From Listeria seeligeri serovar 1/2b str. SLCC3954 (GTDB taxonomy: Bacteria > Bacillota > Bacilli > Lactobacillales > Listeriaceae), in contig NC_013891.1 of the NCBI RefSeq assembly GCF_000027145.1, positions 1,116,001 through 1,180,000 of the forward strand: 64,000 bases of DNA, in the 5' to 3' direction. Each line of letters starts with the position of its first letter. The first letter of the stretch is position 1. Below, one piece after another: positions 47,284-55,596 of the stretch. The notes under the pieces were generated by a model. The model saw only the letters and a program-made list of their open reading frames with translations, made no database searches and was not told where the DNA came from. The position numbers and the translations under genes were made by a program.

Positions 47284-48469
47284 TCAAATGCAGAGTAACT
47301 TAAGAGATAGTGAGATAGTTGAGAGAAAAGGGATTGGTCACCCAGACACGATTTGTGATGCAATCGCAGAGAAGTGTTCTAAAAATTATTCATTATACTT
47401 CTATAATAAGTATAAAAAATTTGGTCATCACTGGTTTGATAAGGTGATTTTAATCGGTGGAGAATCCAATATTGATTTTGGAGCAGGTGAGATAATAAAA
47501 CCATATAAAATTATAGTGGCTGGAAAGTGCGTAAAATCAGTCGGTAATGAAAAGGTTCCTTTAATGGAAATTTTCAAGGCGTCATGCAAGGAAGTCCTTG
47601 ATGAGTGCTTGACAGGGTTTGATATTGAACACCATTTGATAATTATCGACGAAACGGTGAACCATCAGGGTGCAGGTAGAAAGAAATCAAGATATCAACC
47701 GGAGAGTATAGAAGATTTAGCAGTGATTGATGCTTCTAGCTTAGTATCGAATGATTGTAATTTATTATCAAGTCACTATCCACTAACTTTGATGGAAAAT
47801 ATTGTACTAGATATTGAGAGCTATATAAATGGCTCCCAATTTAAATCAGCTTATCCACAAACTGGCTGGGATGTGAAAGTAATTGGCTTAAGAAATAAGG
47901 ATGAATATGAATTATTAATTAATATTCCCATCTTAGCAAAGGCAGTAAGTAGTATCGAAGAATATAAAGAAGTAGTTTCTGATGTAGGAAAACATCTAGA
48001 AAGTTATTTGCAGAATTTATATAAAGTGGATATACTGCTTAATATCAATCCGCAAGATAAAACAGATAATCCATATTTGACAGTATTAGGAAGTGCTGCT
48101 GATACAGGCGATGTTGGGGTTGTAGGTAGAGGGAATAGGATTAATGGACTAATAACACCTATGCAATCTATGAGTATTGAAGCGCCAGCTGGTAAGAATC
48201 CGCTTGATCATACAGGGAAAATTTATGGTCTAGCAACGCGAGAGTTGGCTCAAATAATTTCAGAAAATATAGGTAGGCAGATTGAATTGCATGTTTATAC
48301 TTATAAAGAAGCACCCATTCAAAAGCCAGCGCAGGTAATAGTAAATATAACGGATGGCTTAGTAAATGAGTTGGAAATAAAAAAAATACAGACGCTAATA
48401 AATGATAGGTTTAACAGTATCGATAGTACAATCGAAACTTTTATTTTTTCAGAGACAACTCTGTGGTAA
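47264..48469 (+). CDS. archaeal-type S-adenosylmethionine synthetase
   Basis: 401 residues. ERKGIGHPDTICDAIAEKCS, HHWFDKVILIGGESNIDFGA, HQGAGRKKSRYQPESIEDLA and GSAADTGDVGVVGRGNRING mark the archaeal MAT family (PF01941), quite unlike bacterial MetK. Listeria has its own MetK, so this second, foreign enzyme suggests dedicated SAM supply to the cluster. No methyltransferase or radical-SAM enzyme is visible nearby, so the user of the SAM is unclear. It overlaps the inositol-phosphate synthase gene. Confidence 0.9.
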   Translation: MGHIVINQMQSNLRDSEIVERKGIGHPDTICDAIAEKCSKNYSLYFYNKYKKFGHHWFDKVILIGGESNIDFGAGEIIKPYKIIVAGKCVKSVGNEKVPLMEIFKASCKEVLDECLTGFDIEHHLIIIDETVNHQGAGRKKSRYQPESIEDLAVIDASSLVSNDCNLLSSHYPLTLMENIVLDIESYINGSQFKSAYPQTGWDVKVIGLRNKDEYELLINIPILAKAVSSIEEYKEVVSDVGKHLESYLQNLYKVDILLNINPQDKTDNPYLTVLGSAADTGDVGVVGRGNRINGLITPMQSMSIEAPAGKNPLDHTGKIYGLATRELAQIISENIGRQIELHVYTYKEAPIQKPAQVIVNITDGLVNELEIKKIQTLINDRFNSIDSTIETFIFSETTLW

Positions 48470-48508
48470 ATATGCAATATGTCAATCTCTAAAAAGGAGT
48501 TTTTATGT

Positions 48509-49759
48509 ATGGAGAAATTAGCCTTGTTTGGTGGAAAAAAAGCTATTGATACAACACCTGAATATAAATGGCCGATTATAACCCCAAGTGATAAAGATTA
48601 TTTATTGAAAATGATAGAAGAAAATGAAATTTCGTATAACTTCAAATCGGAAGAAATTGATAGATTAGAAATGAATTTTAAAAAATATCTCAAAATGCCG
48701 TACTGTTTAGCTTTGAATTCTGGGACATCAGCTTTATATACGGCCTTTATTGCGATTGGAATTTCTGAAGGGGATGAGGTGATTGTACCCTCGTATACTT
48801 TTCCTGCTACCGTCATTCCATTAATCCATATGGGAGCTAAAATTATTTTTGCTGATAGTGAAAATAATACCCCTCTTATTTCAATAGAAGACGTGAAAAA
48901 GAAAGTAAGCAAGGAAACTAAATTGATACTAGTAACCCACATGGATGGGTTTCCAGTTCAAGTGAATCTTATAAGAGCATGGCTAAAAGAACATGAGTAT
49001 AATGCCTTGATTCTTGAAGACTGCGCTCAAGCAATAGGGGCAGAGGTTGATGGTGTGAAAGTAGGATCACTAGGAGATTTAGCAATATTCAGTTTTCAAC
49101 AAAAAAAATTGTTAACAGGTGGTGAGGGTGGCCTACTTATCATTAAAAATAAAGAATATTATGAAAGAGCAATACTCTTGAGTTATTTGCAAAAAAGATC
49201 CTTTGAAGAGATAAGCGATGGTCGACTCCAACAATATTGTTATACGGGCTTAGGATTCAATTTTAGAATACATCCATTAGCGGCTGGCATGGTAAATCAA
49301 CAATTTTCTAAAATGGACAAATATGCTGATAAAAGAAGACAAAATATGAGGATGTTCGAAGAATCTTTCAATAGCATACCAGAGGTCAAACTTATTGGTA
49401 GAATTCATGAAAATACACTCCCATCATATTTCAGTTTTAAATTTTTGTATGTCGATGAAGCTGTGGATATAACAAAGTACGTGGAAGCATTAAACGCTGA
49501 AGGGGTTCCGATAGTAGTATCTACGACAAAACCTTTGCATTTAGAACCAATATTTTCAAATTTCAATAGTAATAAATTTTCGATGGATTTTTTGAATAAA
49601 AAACTGACTAGCCAATTTGCAGATCCATTAATATATTGCGAGACGTACTCAAAAAAAGTGCTGAGGCTACCTGCTTATTATGATTTAACCAAAGAACAGG
49701 TCATTGAGTTTGCCAATGCATTTAGAAAAGTTGGAAAAAATAAAAATTCTTTAAAGTGA
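48509..49759 (+). CDS. DegT/DnrJ/EryC1-family aminotransferase
   Basis: 416 residues from ATG 48509 (AAAAAGGAG at right spacing; ATG 48479 has none). PLP-Lys motif FSFQQKKLLTGGEGGLL, the aspartate in ILEDCAQAIGAEVDG and the glycine-rich LNSGTSALYTAFIAIGI are present. The start ALFGGKKAIDTTPEYKWP is like that of glutamine:scyllo-inosose aminotransferases and AHBA-synthase relatives, although sugar aminotransferases share the fold. In this context a keto-inositol is the likely substrate. Confidence 0.88.
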   Translation: MEKLALFGGKKAIDTTPEYKWPIITPSDKDYLLKMIEENEISYNFKSEEIDRLEMNFKKYLKMPYCLALNSGTSALYTAFIAIGISEGDEVIVPSYTFPATVIPLIHMGAKIIFADSENNTPLISIEDVKKKVSKETKLILVTHMDGFPVQVNLIRAWLKEHEYNALILEDCAQAIGAEVDGVKVGSLGDLAIFSFQQKKLLTGGEGGLLIIKNKEYYERAILLSYLQKRSFEEISDGRLQQYCYTGLGFNFRIHPLAAGMVNQQFSKMDKYADKRRQNMRMFEESFNSIPEVKLIGRIHENTLPSYFSFKFLYVDEAVDITKYVEALNAEGVPIVVSTTKPLHLEPIFSNFNSNKFSMDFLNKKLTSQFADPLIYCETYSKKVLRLPAYYDLTKEQVIEFANAFRKVGKNKNSLK

Positions 49760-49780
49760 GTATACACAGAGGAGGTTCAA

Positions 49781-50554
49781 ATGAATAGTTTAGAAGGTAA
49801 AGTGGTGATAGTAACGGGAGCGGGGGCAGGAATAGGTAAGGCCAGTGCTGTAGAATTTGGACTGAAAAAATGTAAAGTAATAATTGTGGATAATGATAAA
49901 GAATCAGGTGAGGTCTCTAAGAAGTTAATTGAAGATAGTGGTGGAGAGGCTACTTTCATTAATGCCGATATTACAGTTGAAAAAGACATAAAAAATATGG
50001 TTGAAAAAGTCCTTGGAAAATATGCTCGGATAGATATCTTAGTAAATAATGTAGGACTATTTAATAATTCTGGAATGGATGCTACGGTAGAGGAATGGAA
50101 TGAGGTAGTTAGAGCAAACATAATAAGTCCGTTTTTGTGTACCAAATATTGCTTGCCGACAATGAAAGAAAATAGAGCAGGCGCAGTAGTTAATGTAGCC
50201 TCTATTTCTGGCTTCATAGCCCAAGAAAACTATCTTTTGTATAATACAACAAAAGGAGCGATGATAAATATGACAAGGTGTATGGCATTAGATTTAGGAA
50301 AATATAATATTAGAGTAAACAATGTTTGTCCTGGGACAGTGTGGACAGAGAATAATGAATATTTTATAAAAAAGTCACATAATATAGATAAACGAGGAGC
50401 AGATTTACATTCAGACTTTGGAGGGGGAAATATGCTTTCAAGAGTTTCTGAGCCTAAGGAAATAGCAAAGTGTATTGTATTTTTAGCATCTGAGGACGCA
50501 AGTTTTGTTACAGCAGAAAATCTAGTAGTGGACGCGGGTTATATTGCCAAGTAA
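49781..50554 (+). CDS. short-chain dehydrogenase/reductase
   Basis: 257 residues, classical SDR. TGAGAGIGKASAVEF is the cofactor loop, NNVG the structural motif, and S-x-Y with YNTTKGAMINMTRCMALDLG gives the YxxxK active site. The acid in IIVDND after strand 2 prefers NAD. It is well placed, after AGGAGG, to oxidise a cyclitol hydroxyl for the aminotransferase just upstream. It ends in a normal SDR tail (AENLVVDAGYIAK). Other alcohols cannot be excluded. Confidence 0.9.
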   Translation: MNSLEGKVVIVTGAGAGIGKASAVEFGLKKCKVIIVDNDKESGEVSKKLIEDSGGEATFINADITVEKDIKNMVEKVLGKYARIDILVNNVGLFNNSGMDATVEEWNEVVRANIISPFLCTKYCLPTMKENRAGAVVNVASISGFIAQENYLLYNTTKGAMINMTRCMALDLGKYNIRVNNVCPGTVWTENNEYFIKKSHNIDKRGADLHSDFGGGNMLSRVSEPKEIAKCIVFLASEDASFVTAENLVVDAGYIAK

Positions 50555-50667
50555 GTGATAGATACATTTTTAAATCTATATCTAATACCTCAATATTTTG
50601 TGTATTTAGTTATCAATTAAATACCATTATTTAACTGTTTTTGATTTTGTATAGGCGGGTGATAATA

Positions 50668-51681
50668 TTGATAGATTGGTACAAGGTTAGGCGTAATGGT
50701 TATGCTATATTTCTATATACAGATTTGGCTAGCATTGAATTTGTGAAAAAAAGTATAGAACCATATTATATAATTAATAAGGTTATTTCAGTTTCAGAAG
50801 TTTTTGATAGTTCTTATTGGAAGATATCTAATAGGCCAGATAGTTTTAAACTAACAAGTGACAAAATTGATATAATACAATCAAAACAGAGAGTTTTGGA
50901 TGAACCAGAGAGAGTTTTTTTTGTGGAAGCGCATGAAAGAATAATAGAGTTGATCAAACCAGTAGATACAAAATGGAGAGATCAAATAGTTATTAGGTTG
51001 ATAAGAGATATATTTAGGAATTATTTTCTAACTAATGATAGTATGTCATTTTTTCATGGGGGATTAATTAAGTCAAAGAATTTAGGAATAGCATTTATGG
51101 GAGGGAAAAAATCTGGGAAAACCTCCTCGATACTATCTTTTTTGAAATATGGAAATGTTGATTATGCAACAAATGATGATATTTCAATTCAAATTATTGA
51201 TGATAAAGTACATGGTTTTGGATGGCCAAGAACTGTGTCTGTTAGAAACGATACATTTGATGTACTAGAGATGGATAGGGCTAGTATAATAGGGAGGCTA
51301 AGACACCCTAGTAATGGAACGATATGGAAAAACAAAGCTACATTTATTTATCCTAATGAGTTAGAGCAACTCTTTACTACAAAAGTAATTTCGAACTCCG
51401 AAGTAAATTATATTGTGTTTCCGACATTTGATAAAGATATTTATACTCCTAATCTTAGGGAACTTAACCGCAGTGAATTCAAAAAATTATTGGAACTTAA
51501 TATGGAACCAGATATTAATAGATATTTTAAGGATTTCCAAAGATATTTTCCAAATGTTGATATAAGCTCAAATAATAAGGTGTTAGATATTATTTCGGAA
51601 AAATGTCATGGAATTATTTTAAATCAGAATTTCAGGAATTTGAAGCAATCTGTTGAATTAGTAAAAAAAGAATTGATGTGA
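50668..51681 (+). CDS. HPr-kinase-like (HprK-related) protein
   Basis: 337 residues from TTG 50668, preceded by GGCGGGTG. A P-loop FMGGKKSGKTSSILSFLKYG lies near residues 145-160, and DYATNDDISIQIIDDKVHGFGWPRTVSV (cited in part as DYATNDDISIQIIDDKVHGF) carries the downstream acidic residue of the HprK family. The N-terminal half is unlike HPr kinase/phosphorylase. Such HprK-related proteins pair with PqqD-like proteins in paeninodin-type clusters and phosphorylate a Ser on the peptide. Here the peptide has no C-terminal Ser, so the phosphate acceptor is open. Confidence 0.78.
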   Translation: MIDWYKVRRNGYAIFLYTDLASIEFVKKSIEPYYIINKVISVSEVFDSSYWKISNRPDSFKLTSDKIDIIQSKQRVLDEPERVFFVEAHERIIELIKPVDTKWRDQIVIRLIRDIFRNYFLTNDSMSFFHGGLIKSKNLGIAFMGGKKSGKTSSILSFLKYGNVDYATNDDISIQIIDDKVHGFGWPRTVSVRNDTFDVLEMDRASIIGRLRHPSNGTIWKNKATFIYPNELEQLFTTKVISNSEVNYIVFPTFDKDIYTPNLRELNRSEFKKLLELNMEPDINRYFKDFQRYFPNVDISSNNKVLDIISEKCHGIILNQNFRNLKQSVELVKKELM

Positions 51682-51682
51682 A

Positions 51683-52165
51683 ATGAAAATGGATAATCCG
51701 CGGAAAATATGGATAGTTGGTCCGCCAGGCTCTGGGAAGACTACTTTAGGAAAAGAATTATCTTCTTCTAAAAAAATTGATTGTTATTGTTTGGATGAAC
51801 TAAGGTGGAAGTTGAACTGGGAGCAAGTATCTGATACAGATTTTGAGAAATCAATTAAAGTTATTATTGATAAACCAGAATGGATAATTGATGGATATTA
51901 CCCAGGATTAGATGAATATTTTAACATCGCTGATGAAATTGTGTATATAAAAATGCCGTTGATAGTTTTATTGACCAGAATTTGTAAAAGAAGCTATAAA
52001 AGAATTAAGGGAAATATTGAAATATGTAATGGTAATACGGAAAATTGGAAATTCTTTTTCTCGAAGAATGGTATATTTATATATACTATAAAACAATATT
52101 TTTTATTTAAAGTGTTGTTCCAGAAATGGAGAAACAGAAGCTTTAGGTTATCATTAAGAAAATAA
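51683..52165 (+). CDS. small P-loop kinase, FlaR/adenylate-kinase-like
   Basis: 160 residues. WIVGPPGSGKTTLGKEL is the Walker A motif, then LDELRWKLNWEQVSD and EWIIDGYYPGLDEYFNIADE, the same order as in FlaR-type proteins such as the core gene at 1506-2024. Highly basic C-terminus (WRNRSFRLSLRK). It overlaps the HprK-like gene's end closely (1 base between). A small-molecule kinase acting on the cluster product or a precursor is likely. Confidence 0.75.
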   Translation: MKMDNPRKIWIVGPPGSGKTTLGKELSSSKKIDCYCLDELRWKLNWEQVSDTDFEKSIKVIIDKPEWIIDGYYPGLDEYFNIADEIVYIKMPLIVLLTRICKRSYKRIKGNIEICNGNTENWKFFFSKNGIFIYTIKQYFLFKVLFQKWRNRSFRLSLRK

Positions 52166-52183
52166 TGTATGTGAGGTGAAAAT

Positions 52184-53188
52184 ATGGATGAAATCCAAAT
52201 TATTAAAAAATTGTTTAAATCCTTGGAACTAGTAAGAAAAAAGAACGTTCCAGCCTGTGATAATGCAATCTCATATAGTGAAAATGGGAAGAAATATAGT
52301 AATCAATTTATTATTATGATTAAACCGGAATGTTTGTATTCTAGAAATGAGAATACAAAAGAAATAATTAAACTACTAATAAATAATTTAATTAAGAGTA
52401 ATATCGAAATAGGCGCTGCTTTTTCAATGAATGGTAAATATATTGCTCAAAATTCTATTATAGAAAATCAGTATTTTATGCTAAACAAGTATGCTCACTT
52501 GGGCTTAGGAAGTGTACCTTTAAACACAGTTAGAAATCTTGAGAGTAGGGTTGAAAAGGTTAATGTGATAGGTGCATTTAATTTTTTGGAATTATACAGT
52601 GATCACTTTGATGAAGCGCTCTTGGAGAGAATTGCACATAAAAATGGCTCAGAAAAACTTGGGAATGGTCTTTACTTATTGCATTTAATTCATGATAATA
52701 TCCCCTATGGTATCATAAATGCGTTCCATCCATATCAAAAAAAACATTTTTGTAATGAAAATAGCAACCTTATTCTTCTTGAATGTTATAGCAATCAACC
52801 GTACTGGAAGTTAGATGAGGAGATAATTGGAAATTTCAAACCCTCAGATGCTAGAGAAAACAGCATCCGAAGTATGCTATTTAGAAATCAAGAAAAATTA
52901 GGAATAACTATCAATACTATGTTTAACGGAGTACATGTTTCCCCTAGTCCACTGGAAGGATTAAAAGCACTTCAATTATACTTTAAGGGGATTGACATTA
53001 TAGATACAAATTTAGGTAATCAACTTGTTGAATTAGGATTTAATTATAACCAGATACAGAACCTACTAAATAATCCATATGTCATAGAGGGGAATAAACA
53101 TGTCACACTGTTTGATAAAGTTGAAGGTAGAGATACCGAAGAGATATTGGAGTATTTATCAAAAGAAAAGATGTTTACTGTATTATGA
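52184..53188 (+). CDS. nucleoside-diphosphate-kinase-like protein with large insertion
   Basis: 334 residues. The N-terminus has NQFIIMIKPECLYSRNENTK, matching the IKPD strand of NDK, with Lys47 at the conserved place. About 170 residues later come ILLECYSNQPYWKLDEEII, FKPSDARENSIRSMLF and FNGVHVSPSPLEGLKALQLY. These align with the NDK segments TNPADSxPGTIRG and NxxHGSDSVESAxxEIxLWF, placing the catalytic His at residue 251. A normal NDK has 150 residues, so this is an expanded paralogue. It overlaps surE by four bases (ATGA). It may charge or transfer phosphate to an unusual nucleotide. Confidence 0.65.
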   Translation: MDEIQIIKKLFKSLELVRKKNVPACDNAISYSENGKKYSNQFIIMIKPECLYSRNENTKEIIKLLINNLIKSNIEIGAAFSMNGKYIAQNSIIENQYFMLNKYAHLGLGSVPLNTVRNLESRVEKVNVIGAFNFLELYSDHFDEALLERIAHKNGSEKLGNGLYLLHLIHDNIPYGIINAFHPYQKKHFCNENSNLILLECYSNQPYWKLDEEIIGNFKPSDARENSIRSMLFRNQEKLGITINTMFNGVHVSPSPLEGLKALQLYFKGIDIIDTNLGNQLVELGFNYNQIQNLLNNPYVIEGNKHVTLFDKVEGRDTEEILEYLSKEKMFTVL

Positions 53189-53925
53189 ATATAATAATTG
53201 TCAATGATGATGGGTGGGAATCAAAAGGTTCTAGTTATTTAATACAAAAGTTAAGGGAGAAAAATAAAATTTATGCATATTTTCCGTATTCTAATTCATC
53301 TGGATATTCTAATAAAATATCTTTAAATTGTAATATAGATGTTAATCAGGTTAAAGATAACTATTTTATCGTAAAGGGTTCTCCTGTTGACTGTATTCTT
53401 GTTGCCATTCAAGATTTAAAGATTAAGGGAATTGAAATCGATTTAGTGATTTCAGGAATAAATAATGGGTTAAATTATGGGGCTCCAATCATATATAGTG
53501 GAACTGTAGCAGCGGCATTGGAAGCATCAAATTATGGAATACCAAGTATTGCAATATCTTTTGAAGGGAGCTTAATGAGTAGTCGAGTATTAGATGATAT
53601 CGCAGATTGGCTTATAAAACTGCCATTTGATAGAATCAAGGATAATTCTGTTATAAATATGAATATATTAGAAAGAAAAGACACAGGTGTTTTTCCTAAT
53701 TTAATCTATATTGAGAATGAAGTTATAGATTATTCTTTTAAACTGCCTAAAGTTACAAAGGAAAAGATGGGATATAGAATTGCTATAAATAATTCCATGA
53801 AACAGAATAATCATAGCGATTTTTGTATGATCGGAATTTATAATAGATTTAGTGGTTTTGTATTAGATAAACAGGATAAGGAACTACTTAATGAGCTAAA
53901 ATTAACATTTGAGAAGCTGGGATAA
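53185..53925 (+). CDS. SurE-family 5'-nucleotidase
   Basis: 246 residues. IIIVNDDGWESKGSSYLIQK (metal-binding Asp pair), NSSGYSNKISLN, VKGSPVDCILVAIQDL and VISGINNGLNYGAPIIYSGTV are the SurE signatures. It hydrolyses nucleoside monophosphates and related phosphates. SurE is absent from most Firmicutes' core genomes as far as I know, which fits a cargo gene. Coupled to the NDK-like gene by an ATGA overlap, so the two probably handle the same compound. Confidence 0.88.
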   Translation: MNIIIVNDDGWESKGSSYLIQKLREKNKIYAYFPYSNSSGYSNKISLNCNIDVNQVKDNYFIVKGSPVDCILVAIQDLKIKGIEIDLVISGINNGLNYGAPIIYSGTVAAALEASNYGIPSIAISFEGSLMSSRVLDDIADWLIKLPFDRIKDNSVINMNILERKDTGVFPNLIYIENEVIDYSFKLPKVTKEKMGYRIAINNSMKQNNHSDFCMIGIYNRFSGFVLDKQDKELLNELKLTFEKLG

Positions 53926-54006
53926 GTTGAGAAAATTAAGTAAGCAAGTTTACGTGACCAGAAGGCACGAGTTATTGTAGATAAAGTTTGGAGGATACAA
54001 ATCGTG

Positions 54007-54909
54007 ATGAAATTATTACCAGTTATGGATTTATATCAAATAAAGTTACAAAAATATCGGAGCTTGAATGATAATATTACCTACCCAGTACTCTTGGTTA
54101 ATGAAAAATATATATTGAAAAGAGTCCCAAGTGAAATTGTTGTCAATGAGGTACTTTTTAGTAACTTAGTGGAAAGAAAATTAATAAGGAATATCGTGCT
54201 AAATAAGTATGAACGAATTTTTACATACTATGATAGTTGTTTCTGGTTAATGACAACCTACATTGAAGGAAAAGAATTTCAGCATTCTATTTCATCACAT
54301 TTAAATATTGCTAAGGATTATATTGGGAAATTTCGCGAAAGTACACCTGATATTGGAGAGATGGAATTTCATGATAATTATAATATTAAGAAATGGTATC
54401 AAGATTCAGATGAAATGATGTCTAAAACATTTCAGTTAATTCAACATTATTATGGAGAACTGGAGGTTGAGTATTCTAAGCGAGTTACGGAGATTTATCA
54501 TCAAATCGAATTTAATGGGGATTCATACGCGAAAATGTGTAAGTCTATCTCGCATGGAGAGTATCAGAACACCAATATCTTGTTTTATAACAGTAACCAG
54601 ATTGAATTAATTGACTGGGACTCGCTATCAATTAGACCACGTATATTTGATTTGGTGTCTTCAGCATGTTATTTGTGTAGAGCAGAGCGGGGAGATTTTA
54701 TTCTTGAAGAAGAAAAATTAAAGACTTACTTAGATCAAGAAAAATTATGTAGTGTAGAAATTAAAAACTTTAGAAATATGGTGTTTTTAACATTTATACC
54801 CAGGGAAGATAAGCTAGAAAAATTTTATTTGGCAGGACATAATCAATCAAAATGGTATTTGGAGTGGACATTGGAAGCTATGGAAAAAAGTTTGAAATAT
54901 TTCAAATAA
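54007..54909 (+). CDS. aminoglycoside-phosphotransferase-like kinase
   Basis: 300 residues from ATG 54007 (or GTG 54004), GGAGG upstream. N-lobe Lys in YILKRVPSEIVVNEV; catalytic loop ISHGEYQNTNILFYNSNQIE with His183, Asn and the following ELIDWDSLSIRPRIFDLV metal Asp. The loop has Glu185 in place of the catalytic Asp of HGD, a rare change that would lower or alter activity. APH-like kinases modify or protect aminocyclitols, fitting the cluster. It is preceded by 80 non-coding bases. Confidence 0.8.
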   Translation: MKLLPVMDLYQIKLQKYRSLNDNITYPVLLVNEKYILKRVPSEIVVNEVLFSNLVERKLIRNIVLNKYERIFTYYDSCFWLMTTYIEGKEFQHSISSHLNIAKDYIGKFRESTPDIGEMEFHDNYNIKKWYQDSDEMMSKTFQLIQHYYGELEVEYSKRVTEIYHQIEFNGDSYAKMCKSISHGEYQNTNILFYNSNQIELIDWDSLSIRPRIFDLVSSACYLCRAERGDFILEEEKLKTYLDQEKLCSVEIKNFRNMVFLTFIPREDKLEKFYLAGHNQSKWYLEWTLEAMEKSLKYFK

Positions 54910-54938
54910 TTGTAATTTGATTTCTAGATAAAAAAGCA

Positions 54939-54967
54939 TTGACTTTATAATTATAATAAATTATGAT
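54939..54967 (+). promoter_or_regulatory. promoter of the Nudix gene
   Basis: TTGACT (54939-54944), 17-bp spacer, TATGAT (54962-54967), 28 bases before the ATG. Confidence 0.7.
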
Positions 54968-54994
54968 ACCAAAATCTAGATAAGGAGTGGGATA

Positions 54995-55420
54995 ATGCGT
55001 ATTCGAGAATGTTCACGAGCAGTGATCGTTAATGAGTTTAATGAAATTCTTCTTCAAAAATTTGAATTTAAAGATGTTGTAGGCAATAAAATCTTATGGG
55101 TAACTCCAGGGGGAGGAATGGAAGATGGTGAAACCGAAGCACTGGCTTTAAAGCGAGAATTGAATGAAGAGTTGGGTATTGACATTGATATTGAGAACGA
55201 ATCTATATTTGAGATAGACGTTTTGATTGAAGGGAAAAAAGGCTCCTTTATTAGTAGAGAGTACTATTATAAAATTGACATGGACTCTAATACAATGTTA
55301 TCTCTCAAAAATATGACTGAAAATGAAAAGGATACATTTAGAGATATGAAATGGTGGAGTAAATCAGATTTGGAAAAAATAGATAATTTTGCACCGCGAG
55401 ATATAATAGATTATTTCTAA
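54995..55420 (+). CDS. Nudix hydrolase
   Basis: 141 residues. GGGMEDGETEALALKRELNE and EELGI give a complete Nudix box (G-x5-E-x7-REU-x-EE-x-GU). The N-terminal RECSRAVIVNEFNEILLQKF is the usual strand pair. It hydrolyses a nucleoside diphosphate linked to something else; the substrate may be an NDP-cyclitol or a damaged nucleotide. It has its own promoter and ends near a terminator, so it may be an adjunct or resistance gene. Confidence 0.9.
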   Translation: MRIRECSRAVIVNEFNEILLQKFEFKDVVGNKILWVTPGGGMEDGETEALALKRELNEELGIDIDIENESIFEIDVLIEGKKGSFISREYYYKIDMDSNTMLSLKNMTENEKDTFRDMKWWSKSDLEKIDNFAPRDIIDYF

Positions 55421-55481
55421 CTACAATTTCAACATGAATCTGTACGCGCTATCTATATTAACAAGACTTTTTGTCATAAAA

Positions 55482-55533
55482 AAAGCCCCACCAAATACCG
55501 TTAATGAAGTCGGGATTTGGTGGGGCTATTATA
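55482..55533. terminator. terminator after the Nudix gene
   Basis: AGCCCCACCAAAT (about 55484) pairs with ATTTGGTGGGGCT (to about 55528), with an A-run before and T-rich sequence after. It serves both the Nudix gene and the convergent XRE remnant. Confidence 0.85.
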
Positions 55534-55536
55534 TTG

Positions 55537-55596
55537 CTATTTCTTCTCAGATGTCCGATCAAGTAAATAATCAACACTCACATCAAAGTAATCGGC
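55537..55596 (-). pseudogene. XRE regulator C-terminal fragment cut by the IS
   Basis: Reverse-strand translation gives LADYFDVSVDYLLDRTSEKK and stop, the very common end of an XRE/Cro-CI repressor domain. The sequence becomes IS DNA exactly at the leading LADYF, so the insertion removed the rest. It shows that a regulator once stood at the end of the cluster. Confidence 0.8.

Noticed and set aside
42123..51681. Lasso-peptide cluster
   Set aside because: Peptide leader, PqqD-like and HprK-like genes fit, but there is no asparagine-synthetase-like cyclase and no transglutaminase-like leader protease, and the peptide has no room for a ring plus tail.
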